Made by a program: the position numbers and the translations under genes. The notes below the pieces were generated by a model. That model saw only the letters and a program-made list of their open reading frames with translations. It did no database searches and was not told the DNA's origin. A stretch of 64,000 nucleotides of DNA from Maea johnstoni (Eukaryota > Annelida > Polychaeta > Spionida > Magelonidae), in the NCBI GenBank assembly GCA_963942565.1, contig OZ012697.1, positions 13,848,943-13,912,942 of the forward strand. The letters run 5' to 3'. Of this stretch, positions 25,964 to 38,055 are shown in pieces (the stretch's first letter is position 1; the number at the start of each line of letters is the position of its first letter).

Positions 25964-26269
25964 AGTCTTAACCAGCAGGGCGTCATTCGGACACTTTAAC
26001 TCTCATAAATCGCCCTTTAGGACACCCAAAATTTCTTTGAGGAATTTCTAATAATGTCAATTTCAAGCACATGATTGAAAAAATTTCATCTCAATATAAT
26101 TCCCATGGCATTGTATATGGACACTATGCTTCATTTCGGTTAGTAAATACATGTTAAGGTTTGTCATATGAGTATGTTGCTGTCTCCCTTGAAAATTTGG
26201 ATTTCCTAAAAGTTTTACAATTTAGCCAATTTTGGACACCCACTTTCTAAATCCTGGCCAAGTCTCTGG
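25964..26269. mobile_element. MITE family A copy
   Basis: 'tagtcttaaccagcagggcg' left and 'atcctggccaagtctctgg' right. See 5206-5508. Confidence 0.6.
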
Positions 26270-26284
26270 TCTACACAGGAGTAA

Positions 26285-26685
26285 ACATTGTCTTTATTGC
26301 TTCTGAAGTGGCTTGATAACTTAAAACTCAATGCATCACATCAGCAATAGTTGAAAAATATATGAAGGGGGAGAGTCAGACCAATGGAATTACAACTAAA
26401 AGCGAAATCTTTCACATGGTTGCTTTGTTTACAAAAACTATTCAATATGTATGAACAAATGCACATTCTGGATTGCATGGGTGAACCCTTACATGCTAAG
26501 TTCCACTGAAAATTATCACATGAACTAATGATAATGATCTTCAGGAATTGGTGACCGCGACAGTCTGATTTCTAGCTAATCCAAGGAAAATGGTTGGTAG
26601 CATTGTAGTAAATAGTTCCCTTTCAAAAACCTTCTACATGATGCTTCCATAAGATAAGACAACTTTCAGACTATATCCTTTGGTT
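26285..26685. other. Intron/intergenic DNA without recognised feature
   Basis: No credible exon, repeat family or structure seen. Confidence 0.4.
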
Positions 26686-26689
26686 TTCC

Positions 26690-26880
26690 TGGTGTAAGAT
26701 TTGTCCAAGTGATACCAAGACACCCTGCTGATTAGGATCCTAATGGTGTGTGGTTTTCAAGAGATTGTGTGTCCAAGTGATACCCAGACACCCTGCTGGC
26801 TAAGACCCTGCTGTTGTATGATTTTTACAGGTATTTTTGGGTGTCCAAGTGACACCCAGACACCCTGCTGGCTAGAGAGT
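26690..26880. repeat. Three tandem end-fragments of MITE family A
   Basis: 'gtccaagtgatacccagaca' plus 'ccctgctggctaagacc' occurs three times about 60 bp apart, so only the terminal piece of family A has been amplified. Confidence 0.65.
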
Positions 26881-27299
26881 AGAGACCTGGGTTAAACTCC
26901 TAATGGGGAAGCGCTGTGACTGTCATATCTTCCATCAGATATAAAGATAAATATTTGATTTGCTTATCAACCTATAGATGCCAGTTGAGTTGCCTTTCAA
27001 AATTCTTCAAGTCTTGGTACATTGGGAACATCCTACTGACACAAAAGTTTTGATTATAATATCTAGAGTCAAATGATAGTCATTAGTCAGAAATCAACTG
27101 ACATTTCCTCCCAATATCCTAGGAAGTTATGATAGTCCATTACTTAATTTATTGATCCTGAGGATTTTAATATGGATCTGAGAGTGAGTGGGTTGAGGGA
27201 ATGCAGTCGCAGCTACACAGGGGGTTCAATGAACTGCTAATTCAAGTAATGATTTTCTTGCTTAGAGCTGTTGTACACAACTTTAGTTTTGCTTAGAAC

Positions 27300-27322
27300 C
27301 CCCCCCCCCCCCCCCCCCCCCC
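27300..27322. repeat. Poly-C run
   Basis: About 22 consecutive C. Such G/C runs also occur at 35163, 38672, 50460, 57240 and 57720, there at transposon ends. Confidence 0.9.
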
Positions 27323-27642
27323 TCACTCTTTAAATGTACCCCTACCAGTAAATCCAACAGGCTGGACAAGTCATGGGCTGGCAAACTGCTGGTATCTAAC
27401 CTCTCTCCCCTATACTCAACAATGTCCTTAAAAAGCTCTTCTGAGCGTCTTAGACATAAAATAAATGATGCATATCAAGTCATACTTAACATCTGAGGTT
27501 ATGACCTCAAAAAACCTCCACCCTGAACCCTGATTCTAAAAATAACATGCGAATACATACCATATTACAATTTTATACAGCACTTGTCGTTGGTCAACAC
27601 GAAATGTATGTAGCCATTTTTTTAGTATTGTAACCAACTGTC

Positions 27643-27972
27643 ATGACTGTCCAGCCAGCAGGGTGTCTGGGTGTCATACCATTTGGACACCCAAACACTC
27701 AACCCAGAAATCACCCTTTGGGACACTCAAATTTTTCAGTGAGAAATTTCTTAAAATGTCAATGTCAAGCATATTATTGAATTTTTTCACCTTCATATAA
27801 TACCCATGGGACTGTTTATGGACAGTATGCCTTATTTCAATAAGTAAATACATGATTATGGATGAAATCTGAGTATATTGTGGTCCCCCTTGAAAAATTT
27901 GGCACTCAAAATGTTGCAATTGTCAATTTCTTATTTTGGACACCCAGTTTCTAAATACTGGCTAAGACCCTG
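27643..27972. mobile_element. MITE family A copy
   Basis: Contains 'tttggacacccaaacactca' and ends 'ctggctaagaccctg'; among the best preserved copies. See 5206-5508. Confidence 0.6.
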
Positions 27973-28703
27973 CCCATGACTCATTGCATAATAAGGGTGG
28001 TTTAGACTGGTTCCATTGTAAGGTATAGCTTGTAATTGTATATAGGACTTAAAGTATAGGTATTTAAAGGAAGAAACCCACAACCTCACCTAAGAAAATT
28101 ACGAACGAATTCAAGTGTACAAATCATTTCAACACAAAACTTGAAACAATAGTTAACTATTTGAAGGAAACAAACGCACATTTGGATGGGGATCACTTAA
28201 TTTGACTTGTGATGGAATGCTTTTTATGCCTAAAATGACACTCCCACTTCGAATGTTTTGAAACGCAAAATACACTCAAAAGAATAACAGGCCAACAAAG
28301 TCTCAAAACACACAAAACATGGGACCCAAGGCGATTCCAAATTAACGACATCAAAATGATTGACGACGCAAAATGGTAGTGGTAGCGAAGTTGAAGAAAC
28401 CACACACACTGAAAAGATGCGTTTTGCTGCCTTTCCCTGCCATGCCCACAGTTAGGCACCGGCCACCCACTTCAGCACTTGCCTACGTGGCGGACAGAAA
28501 GTCACGATTTCTGATATTTCTTGACCGTGGCAAACTGTTTACATCACACAAATTTACAAAAACGTCGACAGGAAGCAAAATGTGTCAAATCGGTAGTCAT
28601 AGGTTTCGTAAATATTAAAGTCCAATGTACAATTTTTGTAAATTTTGCACCATAACTTAGTACTACGCGTGAACCATACTTGGCCACATATGTGTGTACT
28701 TAC

Positions 28704-28800
28704 AGTACTGTATCCGCAAAAGATCCGTCCTAAAAATGAAGCTCGACTTCCCGAGGCTCTATTTTGGCTGTCTTTGAATCTGCAATGAAAAACATACATA
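28704..28800 (-). other. Candidate non-coding first exon of vigilin
   Basis: On the minus strand the only strong donor with promoter-like context that I see upstream of the start-codon exon is ACAGTACT|GTAAGT at 28703-28702. The 5' end of this exon is not defined; 28800 is a guess. If right, intron 1 is about 6.7 kb. The stretch upstream is richer in CpG than the surroundings. Confidence 0.35.
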
Positions 28801-29060
28801 AGAAACGCGAAAAATCAACAAAATATTCGAGCTTAATTTCGGAGTGCAGCCATTACATACCAAGGACACAAAAGAGAAGAAGGACTATTTTACATTACCA
28901 CGTCAAATACATTCGTGCGCAAACGCTTGTTAGTGAAAAGAGTTCTGATTGGTCTAAAACTACCAACTCACCACTTTCTAACCAATCAAATATCGCGTTA
29001 CATAATTATGTTCCCAATCGAGCACCTGCCAGCTGACGAATTTTGTCAAATCCTAAAACA
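28801..29060 (-). promoter_or_regulatory. Candidate vigilin promoter region
   Basis: Contains CCAAT boxes on both strands (minus 28948-28952, plus 28982-28986) and several CpG sites (acgcg, atcgcg). There is no clear TATA box. It lies directly upstream of the candidate non-coding exon. Position-based inference. Confidence 0.25.
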
Positions 29061-30800
29061 AAAGGAATACGTAACAGTGACAAACACCAGTCAATTAAGT
29101 TTTATTTGATCATGTTCTATTCGGATCAGCTGCAATGAACACATCGTGGCGGTTTTGTTTACGTATGTGTAGACGTTTATCATGGTACTATTTTTGATGT
29201 GCCAACGTGGGAGGAGGAAACAGAAGGCAGCGCCTGTGAAGGTCAAGGTCCCGGGTTGGGTGGTTCTACGCTAGGGGCGCCACGTATTGTGTTGGCAAAC
29301 CGGTTTAAATGGACACCACTTGTGATTTAATCATCAGAACACGGTCTCCTTGGGGTTTAAGCGAGTACAGGTGGCATATACCCAGACAAGGATAAAACGG
29401 AAGGGAGGACTGAGAAGTAATCGATTCTCTTTGGACAAATGTGTTTCCACGTGAGGTGTTGCCATGTGTCAGTACAGGGAGGGCCACGCCCCCTTAAATT
29501 CAGACGGGTGCCGTGGCTGTGTGGAAGGACACATTTTTTTTTTGGGGGGGGCGGGGGGGGCTACGTTTGTTATTGGTACATGGGTCTTGCAAAGGGTGGA
29601 AACGTGTTATTATTTTTTTAATTTCTGCAAAACGCATGGTTTTTATTTCTTAATAACAAATGATAAACAAACAAACATATACTGGCATATACATATATAT
29701 AACACATATCAAATGCGTGTTGGAGGATTATGGATTTACAAACAAAAAAATTAAATGTTATACCCCACACTTCGTCAGATAAAACTTTCAATGTTACCCT
29801 AAACGGAAACGTGTTCTAATATGCCTTATTATAGGGCTATTGATTCTGAGTGGTGATGGATGGACATCGAACCTGACTAGGTTTTCTCATTTGATAACAC
29901 CAGCAACATCGTAAGTCCTGCACCTTTACCTGTCGAACAGTTTGACCTGACTGCCTCTGCAGTATAAGCTTTACGCTGACTCCAGGGGATGGGGCTGTTC
30001 CAGGAGCTCACGTGAGCCCCCCCCCCCCCCCTGCTTTCAGGCAGCACCTTTCGCATCAACAAGTTACCAGTGGTAAAATTTAGAACTACACTAATAATTG
30101 TTCTTAGCAGGCTTGAGTTAGACTTATGTGATACTGCGAAAATTTCATTGTCGCTTTCCTGTATACAAAGAATGAACGGATTAAACATGAAAAAAACTAA
30201 ATAAATATTAGTTTTGTATATGACACAAATACCACCTTTTGGACATTAACAACTTAGTGACTTGACAAGTGGTCAAACATTGGACTTATACCTTCCCCCA
30301 CCTGGGAACCGCAAAACTAAGTGTCCCCCACCCTCACGAAATTTTAGATCATAGCGAGTGGGGTGCGTCAACAAAAATAAACATGGTCTTCTTGAAATAA
30401 AAAAAAATCATTGCTTGGGGATCTAAAAATCGGTGCGGTCCTGACCCCCCCCCCTTTCTGGAATAGCCCTAAGTTAAAACACGAAGTCTTTTCCTCGAAG
30501 TTCCTCGATGCAAAATTAGCTTATGGGGTAAATTTCTCGGACTCAGCTTTTCCATTACCCTGCTCCCAAGTCTAATATATATAAACTATTTGGACTGAAA
30601 AACTGAAAAAACATGCATATATTTTTTAATTGTATTGTTTTGTATGTTTATTGAGTGTATTGGTGAGGTACACAATCATATCAAATACAAAATTAAATGA
30701 CATATAAGAATATACAAGGATAATAACAAAACGGAAGAATCAAAAGAATAAGAGAAAAACTTATCACGAGGGTACTCGTGTAAGTAGCTATGAGCACAAG
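29060..30800. other. Intergenic DNA upstream of vigilin
   Basis: No coding exon recognised. Holds G-runs at 29538-29563 and C-runs near 30017-30032 and 30447-30456, and an AT-rich tract around 29640-29760. The strongly G-rich block suggests worn ends of poly-G elements like those at 50455 and 57237. Confidence 0.4.
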
Positions 30801-30824
30801 GACGCCCTTACAATGGGAACTGAG

Positions 30825-32455
30825 GGCATACTGCAAGAATTAAAAATAACTACTTAAAGGGCAAATGCACCATCAGAAAGATTTAGGTTCAAAATGATCC
30901 TATACAAGATAAGATAAGATAAGATAAGAAAATTTTATTAAGGTCTCACCCATAGATAAATAATACATACAAGACAAGATAAAACAAAGGACGGTCAACT
31001 TTGACCTACGAGAGACCATACAATATGAACAGAGATAAATATACAATTTTAAAATGAAATAATCATATAAAATCAGTCCGGGACACATCTGTTCTGATGT
31101 TTAGCATTTTAGAACAGGTTTTGGCACTGAAAAAGATAATATCACAGTTGGGCAGTAGGAACACCAATTTATCAGTGTCATTTAAGTAAATAAAGGATGG
31201 CAAGACTGTGCAAGCCTTACGCAAAAGGTTTTCTCTTAGTACTTTGAGGTCAGGGTGCAGACAGCGCAAAAGAAAGTGTTCTTCATTTTCTGTTTCAATA
31301 AATCCATTTTTAAAACAATTCAAACACACTCTTTCTTCATGAGGAATCTGTATATTGTTACGTTTCTCCCAGCGACCCGTTTCTAATCTTAAAGGAGCTA
31401 CTCCACACCTGACTTTAGCTAGCGCTTTCCTCTCTTTTCTAGAGATGGGCATCTCCAGGTAAGGCTCTGATATGAACTCAGTCTTCAATAATCTATAAGT
31501 TCTTAACTTGTTGCTAGTTTCTCTATCTAATGTTGCCTGCCACTTAAGATTGCAGTCATTAAGAAGCTTATCACTTAGATCTTGCCCAATTTCTGGGAAT
31601 GCAACAACATCATTTACATCATTAAGCCTATGAAGACCGAGAGTCTCGAATTGTTTTCGCACCTTAGTGGGCCAGGTGTTTCTGATATTCTGTGCTAATG
31701 CCCATTTAAAGACTTTACTAGGAAGTCTATCCTCACTCATTTGGGAAAGTCTGCAGCGAAACCTAGAGATGCTCATCCATTGCTTATGGATAGGTAAGAA
31801 CCAGCCCATTTCACCCTGAACTCCAGCATTGGGTGCATAACGACCAAGACCCAAGAATACTCGGCAAGCCCTATTTTGGACAGCATTTATACAACTGAAT
31901 TCCCTTGTACCCCAAATGGCTGCTCCATAGTCAATGACAGGTGCAACAAGGGACTCATACACTTTAGTAAATACTTTATAGGGCATACCGCCATTAGCAT
32001 AAAATTTTGAAATTATAAGACCTAAGGCCCTACTAGCGGAGGCAGCCACAGATTTGGCAGTTTGCGCCAGATCATGAAACTCATTAAAAACAAGGCCTAG
32101 ATACTTATATTGAGGGACCGTTTTAAGCAACTGGTCACCACAATAAAATTGGACATTCGACCTCTGCTTAGAAGGGTTTCGAAAATGTATAACCTGAGTT
32201 TTTGTGTCATTAATCTCTAGCCGCCATTTAATACACCATTTGTATAAAACATCGAGCATTATCTGTAGGTCCGCCTCCGTTTCAGCCAGTAGAACCACAT
32301 CATCAGCATAAAATGATATTGAAAGCTTTTCATTACCAAAAGGAACTCCTTTCCGCAATGACTTGATTTCATCAGAGAGACTATCAAAGAACATGTGATG
32401 TCACCTTTCAAATAAGACCTACCCTGAACCTGTCCTCATCAGCACTACCCAGTTA
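30825..32455. repeat. Dispersed repeat split by the LINE
   Basis: The left piece (about 30845-30903, 'gcaccatcag', 'ttcaaaatgatcctata') and right piece (32395-32455, 'cacctttcaaataagacct', 'gaacctgtcctc') are together the complement of the unbroken repeat at 58500-58620. The LINE sits exactly between 'catg' and 'tatagg' of that repeat. Confidence 0.85.
30904..32394 (-). mobile_element. 5'-truncated non-LTR retrotransposon (LINE) with (TTATC)n tail
   Basis: On the minus strand a single open frame (32394-31063, 443 residues) covers the second half of a reverse transcriptase. It carries the catalytic SFYADDVVLLAE, then WRLEINDTKTQVIHF, and the C-terminal Cys/His region CLNCFKNG...EEHFLLRC. A ~160-nt 3' UTR ends in TTATC repeats (30905-30928). 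The layout fits the CR1/L2/Jockey/I group; the clade is not resolved. The endonuclease and the first RT half are missing through 5' truncation, not decay. The frame has no break, so the insertion is fairly young. The first ATG (32394-32392) lies in or at the edge of the target DNA. Confidence 0.88.
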
Positions 32456-32485
32456 TAGCTTACAAAAGTTCAGCAAGTAACAGAC

Positions 32486-32635
32486 CTAATGCACCAGTCA
32501 ATTGAATCCCCGGGAGGGGGGGGGGGGCGGGATGGGGCGGGGTTAGTGCACCGACCTTCTGCACTATTTTGCATAGTCCCGCCCCCCGCGGCACATTTTT
32601 TTGTCACTAATCCCCGCCCCCGGGGCACATTTCTT
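32486..32635. mobile_element. End of a poly-G inverted-repeat element (ATGCACCAGTCAATTG family), copy 1
   Basis: Begins 'atgcaccagtcaattgaatc' followed by 'cccgggagggggg'. The same end occurs at 35132 (same direction), and inverted at 38700-38722 and 40797-40826. Behind it all copies have G/C-rich 'ccccgcc' sequence. No coding capacity; the partner ends are uncertain. Confidence 0.6.
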
Positions 32636-32636
32636 A

Positions 32637-33069
32637 AAGGGGCCCTAAAGGCTCACATACATATCAGCTTATATGAAAATAATACACTTCAAGAACTTCT
32701 TATTCTCTCAGTGATCCCATGAGGGGAGATTTTTGTATATTGCCATCATCCTGCCCAGCCCCTGAAAGCCACTGGCTGCGGCCATGTTTTTCAATTAGGT
32801 GGCAGAGATCACTTCCGGCCCCTAGCTCTGTGCCTCTCTCATGCACCACTAAGCTCCTTTGCTACCCAATAACACTGACCACAGCAGGGGGTGATGACTC
32901 GGATTCACAATGGCGGCGGCCTTGGCTCAGAGAAGGTGCTATTCACTAATTGCAATTTTAGATTTCTCTTTGTGTGGAGCTCTAGGGCTTCCCTGTTTAT
33001 GACAGATGTTGAGCTATGTTTATGAACTTTCATATAAACCTATGATTTGTTCTTCCCCAAGTTCCCCTT
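32637..33069. mobile_element. Short element with AAGGGG inverted ends (P-like family, non-autonomous)
   Basis: Left end 'aaaggggccctaaaggctca' and right end 'agttccccttt'. The first ~60 bp match the left end of the THAP-bearing unit at 47503-49353 ('cagcttatatgaaa'). It looks like a deleted relative of that unit. Confidence 0.45.
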
Positions 33070-33429
33070 TAAACCATATTTTATATCCATGTGGGCATCA
33101 AAAATATGATAAATGAACATGAAAATAAACTTTTATTATATTGAATTGTACAAAATGAGGAACATCCTAGAAAAAAAATCATATTGAGGGCCTTCATGCA
33201 CCTCATGAAGATTGTCTTTGTTGAAGAGTCCATAGCAGCTTGGTCTGTAGTACGTGAGAAATTCCAGCCACTGTACATCCTCATGCAAACTATCAATTCT
33301 TATCAATTTCTTACCACGATTGGATATTAAAATGGCTATTTCATTTTTAGATATTTCTGGCATATAATAGCTTGTGCAGCCCTTCTGCAAAGAAGTGTTT
33401 ATGATTGGCATACCTTGAAAAAAGTTCCA

Positions 33430-34330
33430 CTGGACGTTCGTGCGCCCAATTCTCTGATTGTGGCTGTCTTGACAGCTATACCAACTATGAAAACAGCGCT
33501 GACACATTTCCAGTATAGATACTAAGAGGAGCAAGGGGACTGCGAGTGATCACGTGACCACACAAATAACCCGACAGTGCGTTTATTACTCACTTCTAAG
33601 CATTCTATTATTATCGTCTGTCAGTGGAATGTTTAATCCTTGGCGTCGTTAGTGTTTAGGTGCCCTATATGTTGGTTATAGGCGTGTTCTTTTTCGGAAT
33701 TTTTCTTGACGAAGTGTTGGGATACACCTATGTTGTTCGGTGATTGCGGCGAGTGGCGATGCGAAGTGATACAGTGACGTCATCGTCTGGTACTTTTTTT
33801 TTAAAATGTACAATGTATTTAATCATGCTAAAAATGATTTTATTATGATTGTCTGTCAATAAAATGCTGTAGATGAAATGTTGAATGTTTGGCGTCGCTT
33901 GTGTCTTAATCATAAAAACATGGAGATTACCTGTTGCGTTGTTGTTCGGCGACTCTCGCCACCGCGTGTATATAGACTATAGAGCCAGTCCTTTCAGTCG
34001 TGTGCGCGTGAAATTTGCATTGAATAGACTGGTGTCAGTCCCTTTGAGCTATTGCGCGCCAACACTTAGGGGGCGGGGGGCGGGGTAGGCTGGTGCCGTT
34101 CAGCTGGGTGGACTCGTGCATGAAGCACACAACATATCATGGGATCATATCTAACTACAACAAAAGCTCAATTGTTCAAGTTATCAATAGAGTGTAGTGA
34201 GATACAACTATAACAGCCATTGACATGCGGTCGCGGGCGCCTTTCACCGCACAACTTCGCGTTTTCCATCAAAATATTACATGCTCAACGCACACTTTCT
34301 CTTCTAGAATTGAGTCCTTCTGGATTGGTC
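33430..34330 (+). repeat. ~0.9-kb dispersed repeat, copy 1
   Basis: From 'tggacgttcgtgcgcc' to 'ttgagtccttctgga' it is about 95% similar, in the same orientation, to 56277-57160. Inside, 33600-33750 and 33840-33990 are themselves related ('cggcgactctcg'/'cggtgattgcgg', 'gtctgtcaat'). Class not recognised; a GC-rich 'gcgggcgcctttc' block is near the right end. Confidence 0.8.
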
Positions 34331-34504
34331 AGTTTCGAAGTTCATTTGGATGAAATTTGCGATGTGCGCAAGTTTTGTGCGCAACTTGTTTCTGCAAAGT
34401 ACAAACAAAAGCGGCGACCACTATCGGCGGAATTTAGGAAAGTATGACGTCACGGTGAGACAGAATCCCGTCGTAACTTTGTGACTGCTTTAAAGGTTAT
34501 TATC

Positions 34505-34900
34505 ATACCTCACTTGACGATCGTAAGCCGTGATTGGCTGACTTAACAGTTGGCAATCATCATGTCCACTGATCGGCGTAATGTCCACCGTTGTCACTAG
34601 CGACGCCTAGCCGGGAATGTGTGAATCACCAGTCATTTGTGACCTTGACATTGTAGCAGACGCTCTTTTCCACGGCACCAGCGGATCTAGTACCGGCCTT
34701 CATTGGTGTTTTCATTGATATTTTACCAAATTGGGGTTTGTTCGATATGATAAAACAAATATGCCATGCCAGTGTGGGTATCCTGATGGAATGTCTCCCC
34801 TCGGGAGGATGGTTTTCCCTCTGGCTCCGCCCTCGGGGAAAACCATCCTCCCTCGGGAGACATTCCATCAGGATACCCACACTGGCATGGCATATTTGTA
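34505..34900 (-). repeat. Hairpin-bearing repeat, inverted copy of 25261-25880
   Basis: 'atacctcacttgacgatcgt' to 'acttaacagttggcaatcat' is the complement of 25810-25875. The palindrome at 34768-34891 ('atgccagtgtgggtatcctg' against 'caggatacccacactggcat') repeats the one at 25261. The tandem part is reduced to one unit. Confidence 0.85.
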
Positions 34901-35131
34901 TAATGCAGAATGATTAGGGAACGCACTAGTGCGTTGCACATACTTTTGACCGCCACTGACCACGCAACCACGCAACATGCGCAACCACGCACCAAATCCT
35001 TAGTGCAACAAATGCTGATGCGACGCCATGATTATAGTAGCAGGAAAAATTGCCACGCCAATGTTTTCTATGTTCAAAAAAAAGATAAATTATCTGCATC
35101 TCTGTGGGTCAACTTTAATGCAGTTTAGAAT

Positions 35132-35260
35132 GTTATGCACCAGTCAATTGAATCCCTGGGAGGGGGGGGGGGGGGGGGGGGCGGGACTTGGCCGGGAAAC
35201 ACGGTGCTTCTGCTAAATACTGCTTAAAATAGCTGCCCGGTGTACCGGGATTACTGTGAT
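35132..35260. mobile_element. Poly-G element end (ATGCACCAGTCAATTG family), copy 2
   Basis: 'atgcaccagtcaattgaatc' then about 20 G at 35162-35181. See 32486. Confidence 0.55.
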
Positions 35261-35571
35261 TTATTGTTGCTGTCCCGAGGCGGTGCATGATAGGCGGGGA
35301 TTTGAATAGTGACGTCATACTTTGCTGCCACGATTTCAGTAGGCCTATCAGCCGGGCGCATCCGGCCTCTGCTAGGTCCACTGTGTTGACCAACTACGGA
35401 CTATGGTGCGCAGTCTACCTAACGCGTGATCGTTTCTTTGATATGTTGTGACAATGGTGATACTATTACACTTATAGCGTAAGGTATGACCAATGCCACA
35501 ACATTTCAAAGATACGATCGCGCTAACCGCTCCTTCTTCGGTGCGAAGAAGACGATTTTGCTGTGTCACAC

Positions 35572-35806
35572 CTGGGAGTAGTAGACAGGGAGTGGGCACT
35601 GTGCATGCGTCATCAAATTTCGCTGCCTCCGACTATATGAGTCATAGATAACCTGTGTACCGCAGGATTGGCTGCCTGCTGCCTGCTATAAAAAAACACG
35701 TGACCAATTCTTCCCCAGGCAACACCGCGTAACCCGAGGCGCACATACTCTAGGTACTAGCATGCTGTGCCTATGGGGTTGCGGATCAAGGGGATGTATT
35801 TCTCTG
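35572..35806. mobile_element. hAT-like MITE, copy 1
   Basis: Ends CTGGGAGTAGTAG and TATTTCTCTG, flanked by GTCACAC on both sides (35565-35571 and 35807-35813). It is the inverted relative of 47742-48069, with 'tatggggttgcggatcaag' and 'agtagtagacagggagtg' in common. Target repeats of 7-8 bp and CAGAG-type ends fit hAT elements. Confidence 0.75.
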
Positions 35807-35839
35807 GTCACACGTGGGAGCAGGACGGCGTGGTAAATA

Positions 35840-35935
35840 TGATAATAATAATAATAATTGAAAAAAGATATAGCGCCCTATCTACCTGTAATGTGTTCAT
35901 AAGCGCTTTAAAGAATAGTCAGTGGACACATGTTT
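35840..35935. repeat. ATA repeat with 'tatagcgccctat' motif
   Basis: (ATA)n followed by 'gatatagcgccctatctacc' and 'cataagcgctttaaa'. Resembles the tract at 5520-5740; probably the tail of a SINE-like dispersed repeat. Confidence 0.45.
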
Positions 35936-36171
35936 ATAGTGACAGTCCTTGTAGTCGATGAAATAGCAATGTTTCTTGGAGGTTTTGCACACTAGCTATC
36001 AGCAGCCTTGATGTCAGGTAGCTCATGAGATGGATCATATTTAATTATTTACATAAGATGGTCCTATTCCCAATGACATGGTGAATGGGATTAATAAAAA
36101 AAAATGAAAAATAAGATAAAATAGAATTGAAATATTTCCCCCCCCCCCAAAAAAAAACTTTAAAAAAATAA

Positions 36172-36725
36172 AATTGATCACTTAATTCAGGTTGATTGTT
36201 TTGGTTTGGGTTACACATATAGTAACAGTGTGAAGGGACCCTGGGCTGTGTGACAATTCTAGTGCACTGGGGGCTTATTATTCGAGTTACATAAAGAGAA
36301 AAACTACTTATTAAAGAAATATTTACAAAACAAAAAAAGAAAAAAACTTTTCTAAAATAAAAATTGATTATTTGATTGTATGAATAGAACCTGGGCTGTT
36401 TGAGTGCATTGGGGGCTTATTGTTTGAGTTACCTGAACTGGTGAAATGTTTTAGAAGAAAATAAAGAGAAAAATGACTTAGTATAGAAATATTTACCACA
36501 AAAAAAAAAGAAAAAAAAACATTTCTTAAATAAAAATTGATTATTTGATTGTATGAAGAGAACCTGGGCTGTTTGACAGTTTGAGTGCACTGGGGGCTTA
36601 TTGTTTGAGTTACCTGAACTGGTGAAATGTTTTAGAAGAAAATAAAGAGAAAAATGACTTAGTACAGAAAGATTTACCACAAAAAAACGAAAAAAAACTT
36701 TTCTTAAATAAAAATTGATTTTTTG
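36172..36725 (+). repeat. ~178-bp tandem array (three units)
   Basis: Units contain 'gaacctgggctgtttga', 'tgcactgggggcttattgtt', 'gaactggtgaaatgttttag' and an A-rich stretch. Units 2 and 3 are nearly identical. Confidence 0.85.
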
Positions 36726-37789
36726 GGCCTAGTTAGTATTGGCTCCCTGAAATTCATTTGTGCTCCCTCGAAAATATCCAGGGAGCCCAGAGGGCTCCCT
36801 GGAGAAAATTGTACTTTCAAGCCCTGGGTAAGTTGTAAAACCTGGGTTGGGATCGGATGCTGGACTCTCAATCACTGAGCTGCCTGATGAAATTTCAGCT
36901 GGACTGATGAAATGTATTGCACTGAAATAAAATTGAAAATGATAATACTGATGAACCATCATATGAAATCTGAGCCCATAAGACCACTTGGCCACATGTA
37001 CTTTGAGTTAAAATTTGATTTCAATGTTTAATTGATCTCTGATTGTATAGAGCTCTACATGATTCATCTAGGGGTAGTTTTCATCTGATCATAATTTGGG
37101 ATGCAAATGAGGGGAAAACTTTCTGCGCCATAAATGGACCCCATGGCACCATTTATTAAAGAGTCCTGTCCAAAATCCATGGCGACAGACAGATGTGAAA
37201 TGCACTGTAACCTATTGTTGAATATATTGAATTTAGGTCTGATTTTTTCGCTCTGCCACCAACCATTTTCTTATGCCAACACCCACTGTTTTCCCAACAG
37301 GGGCCCCGAAAAATGTTTGCTCAGGGTGACCCTACCCTACTAATGGCTACTTAGTTTTTCTCCCCTACCCTAATGGGGTTTCATCCAATCCTTAAGTTCA
37401 GGTCAGGAAAAAATAGGGAAAGACATCCCAATCATGGACATAAACACATAAATAGTTGTATACAACCTTGAATAATAGCTGAAGTAAGTGAGCTGTATAT
37501 CCTTCAAAAGACAAGTCAAACAAATGTTCCTGGTAAGCAAATCTCAACCCTATGGTTTTCAGTGTGAAAAAACAAACAAAAAAACACTACCTACCCTGCC
37601 TATTTTTCGGCAAGCATTTTTTCTTCTTGGTCGAGCAAACATTTTGTTTTTGCTTGACCAAAAAGAAAAAAAAAGGATTTATTGGTTCTGGTGGGTATAA
37701 CTTTTTTCAGTGTATGATTTTCTAAACCTCTCCAAACAGTGCCTCCACAGAACAGTGGGCATCATTTGATCACTTTTTTCGAAGGTCAT

Positions 37790-38055
37790 CTTAGTTTTCA
37801 AAATTCACCACTTTGGGTTGATGTGAATTATTTGTCTGCACAATATCTCAAGAACCACTTCATGAAACATTTTCCTACTTTGTGGTTGCTTCTTCGGAAG
37901 TTTCTTGGGGCTCAATTACATTTATCGGTGGTCATCTCAGTTTTCAAAGCTCACCACTTGGGGGCAATGTGAATTATTTGTCTGCACAATATCTCAAGAA
38001 CCACTTGATGAAATATTTTCCTATTTAGTGGTTGCTTCTTCGGAAGTTTCGTGGG
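37790..38055 (+). repeat. Two-copy tandem repeat (~140 bp)
   Basis: 'ggtcatcttagttttcaaa' to 'cttcttcggaagtttc' is repeated, about 90% similar. No coding meaning seen. Confidence 0.85.

Noticed and set aside
33136-33534. 132-codon minus-strand frame beside the 0.9-kb repeat
   Set aside because: Composition is protein-like in places, but no domain is recognisable and its start lies inside the dispersed repeat; not called.
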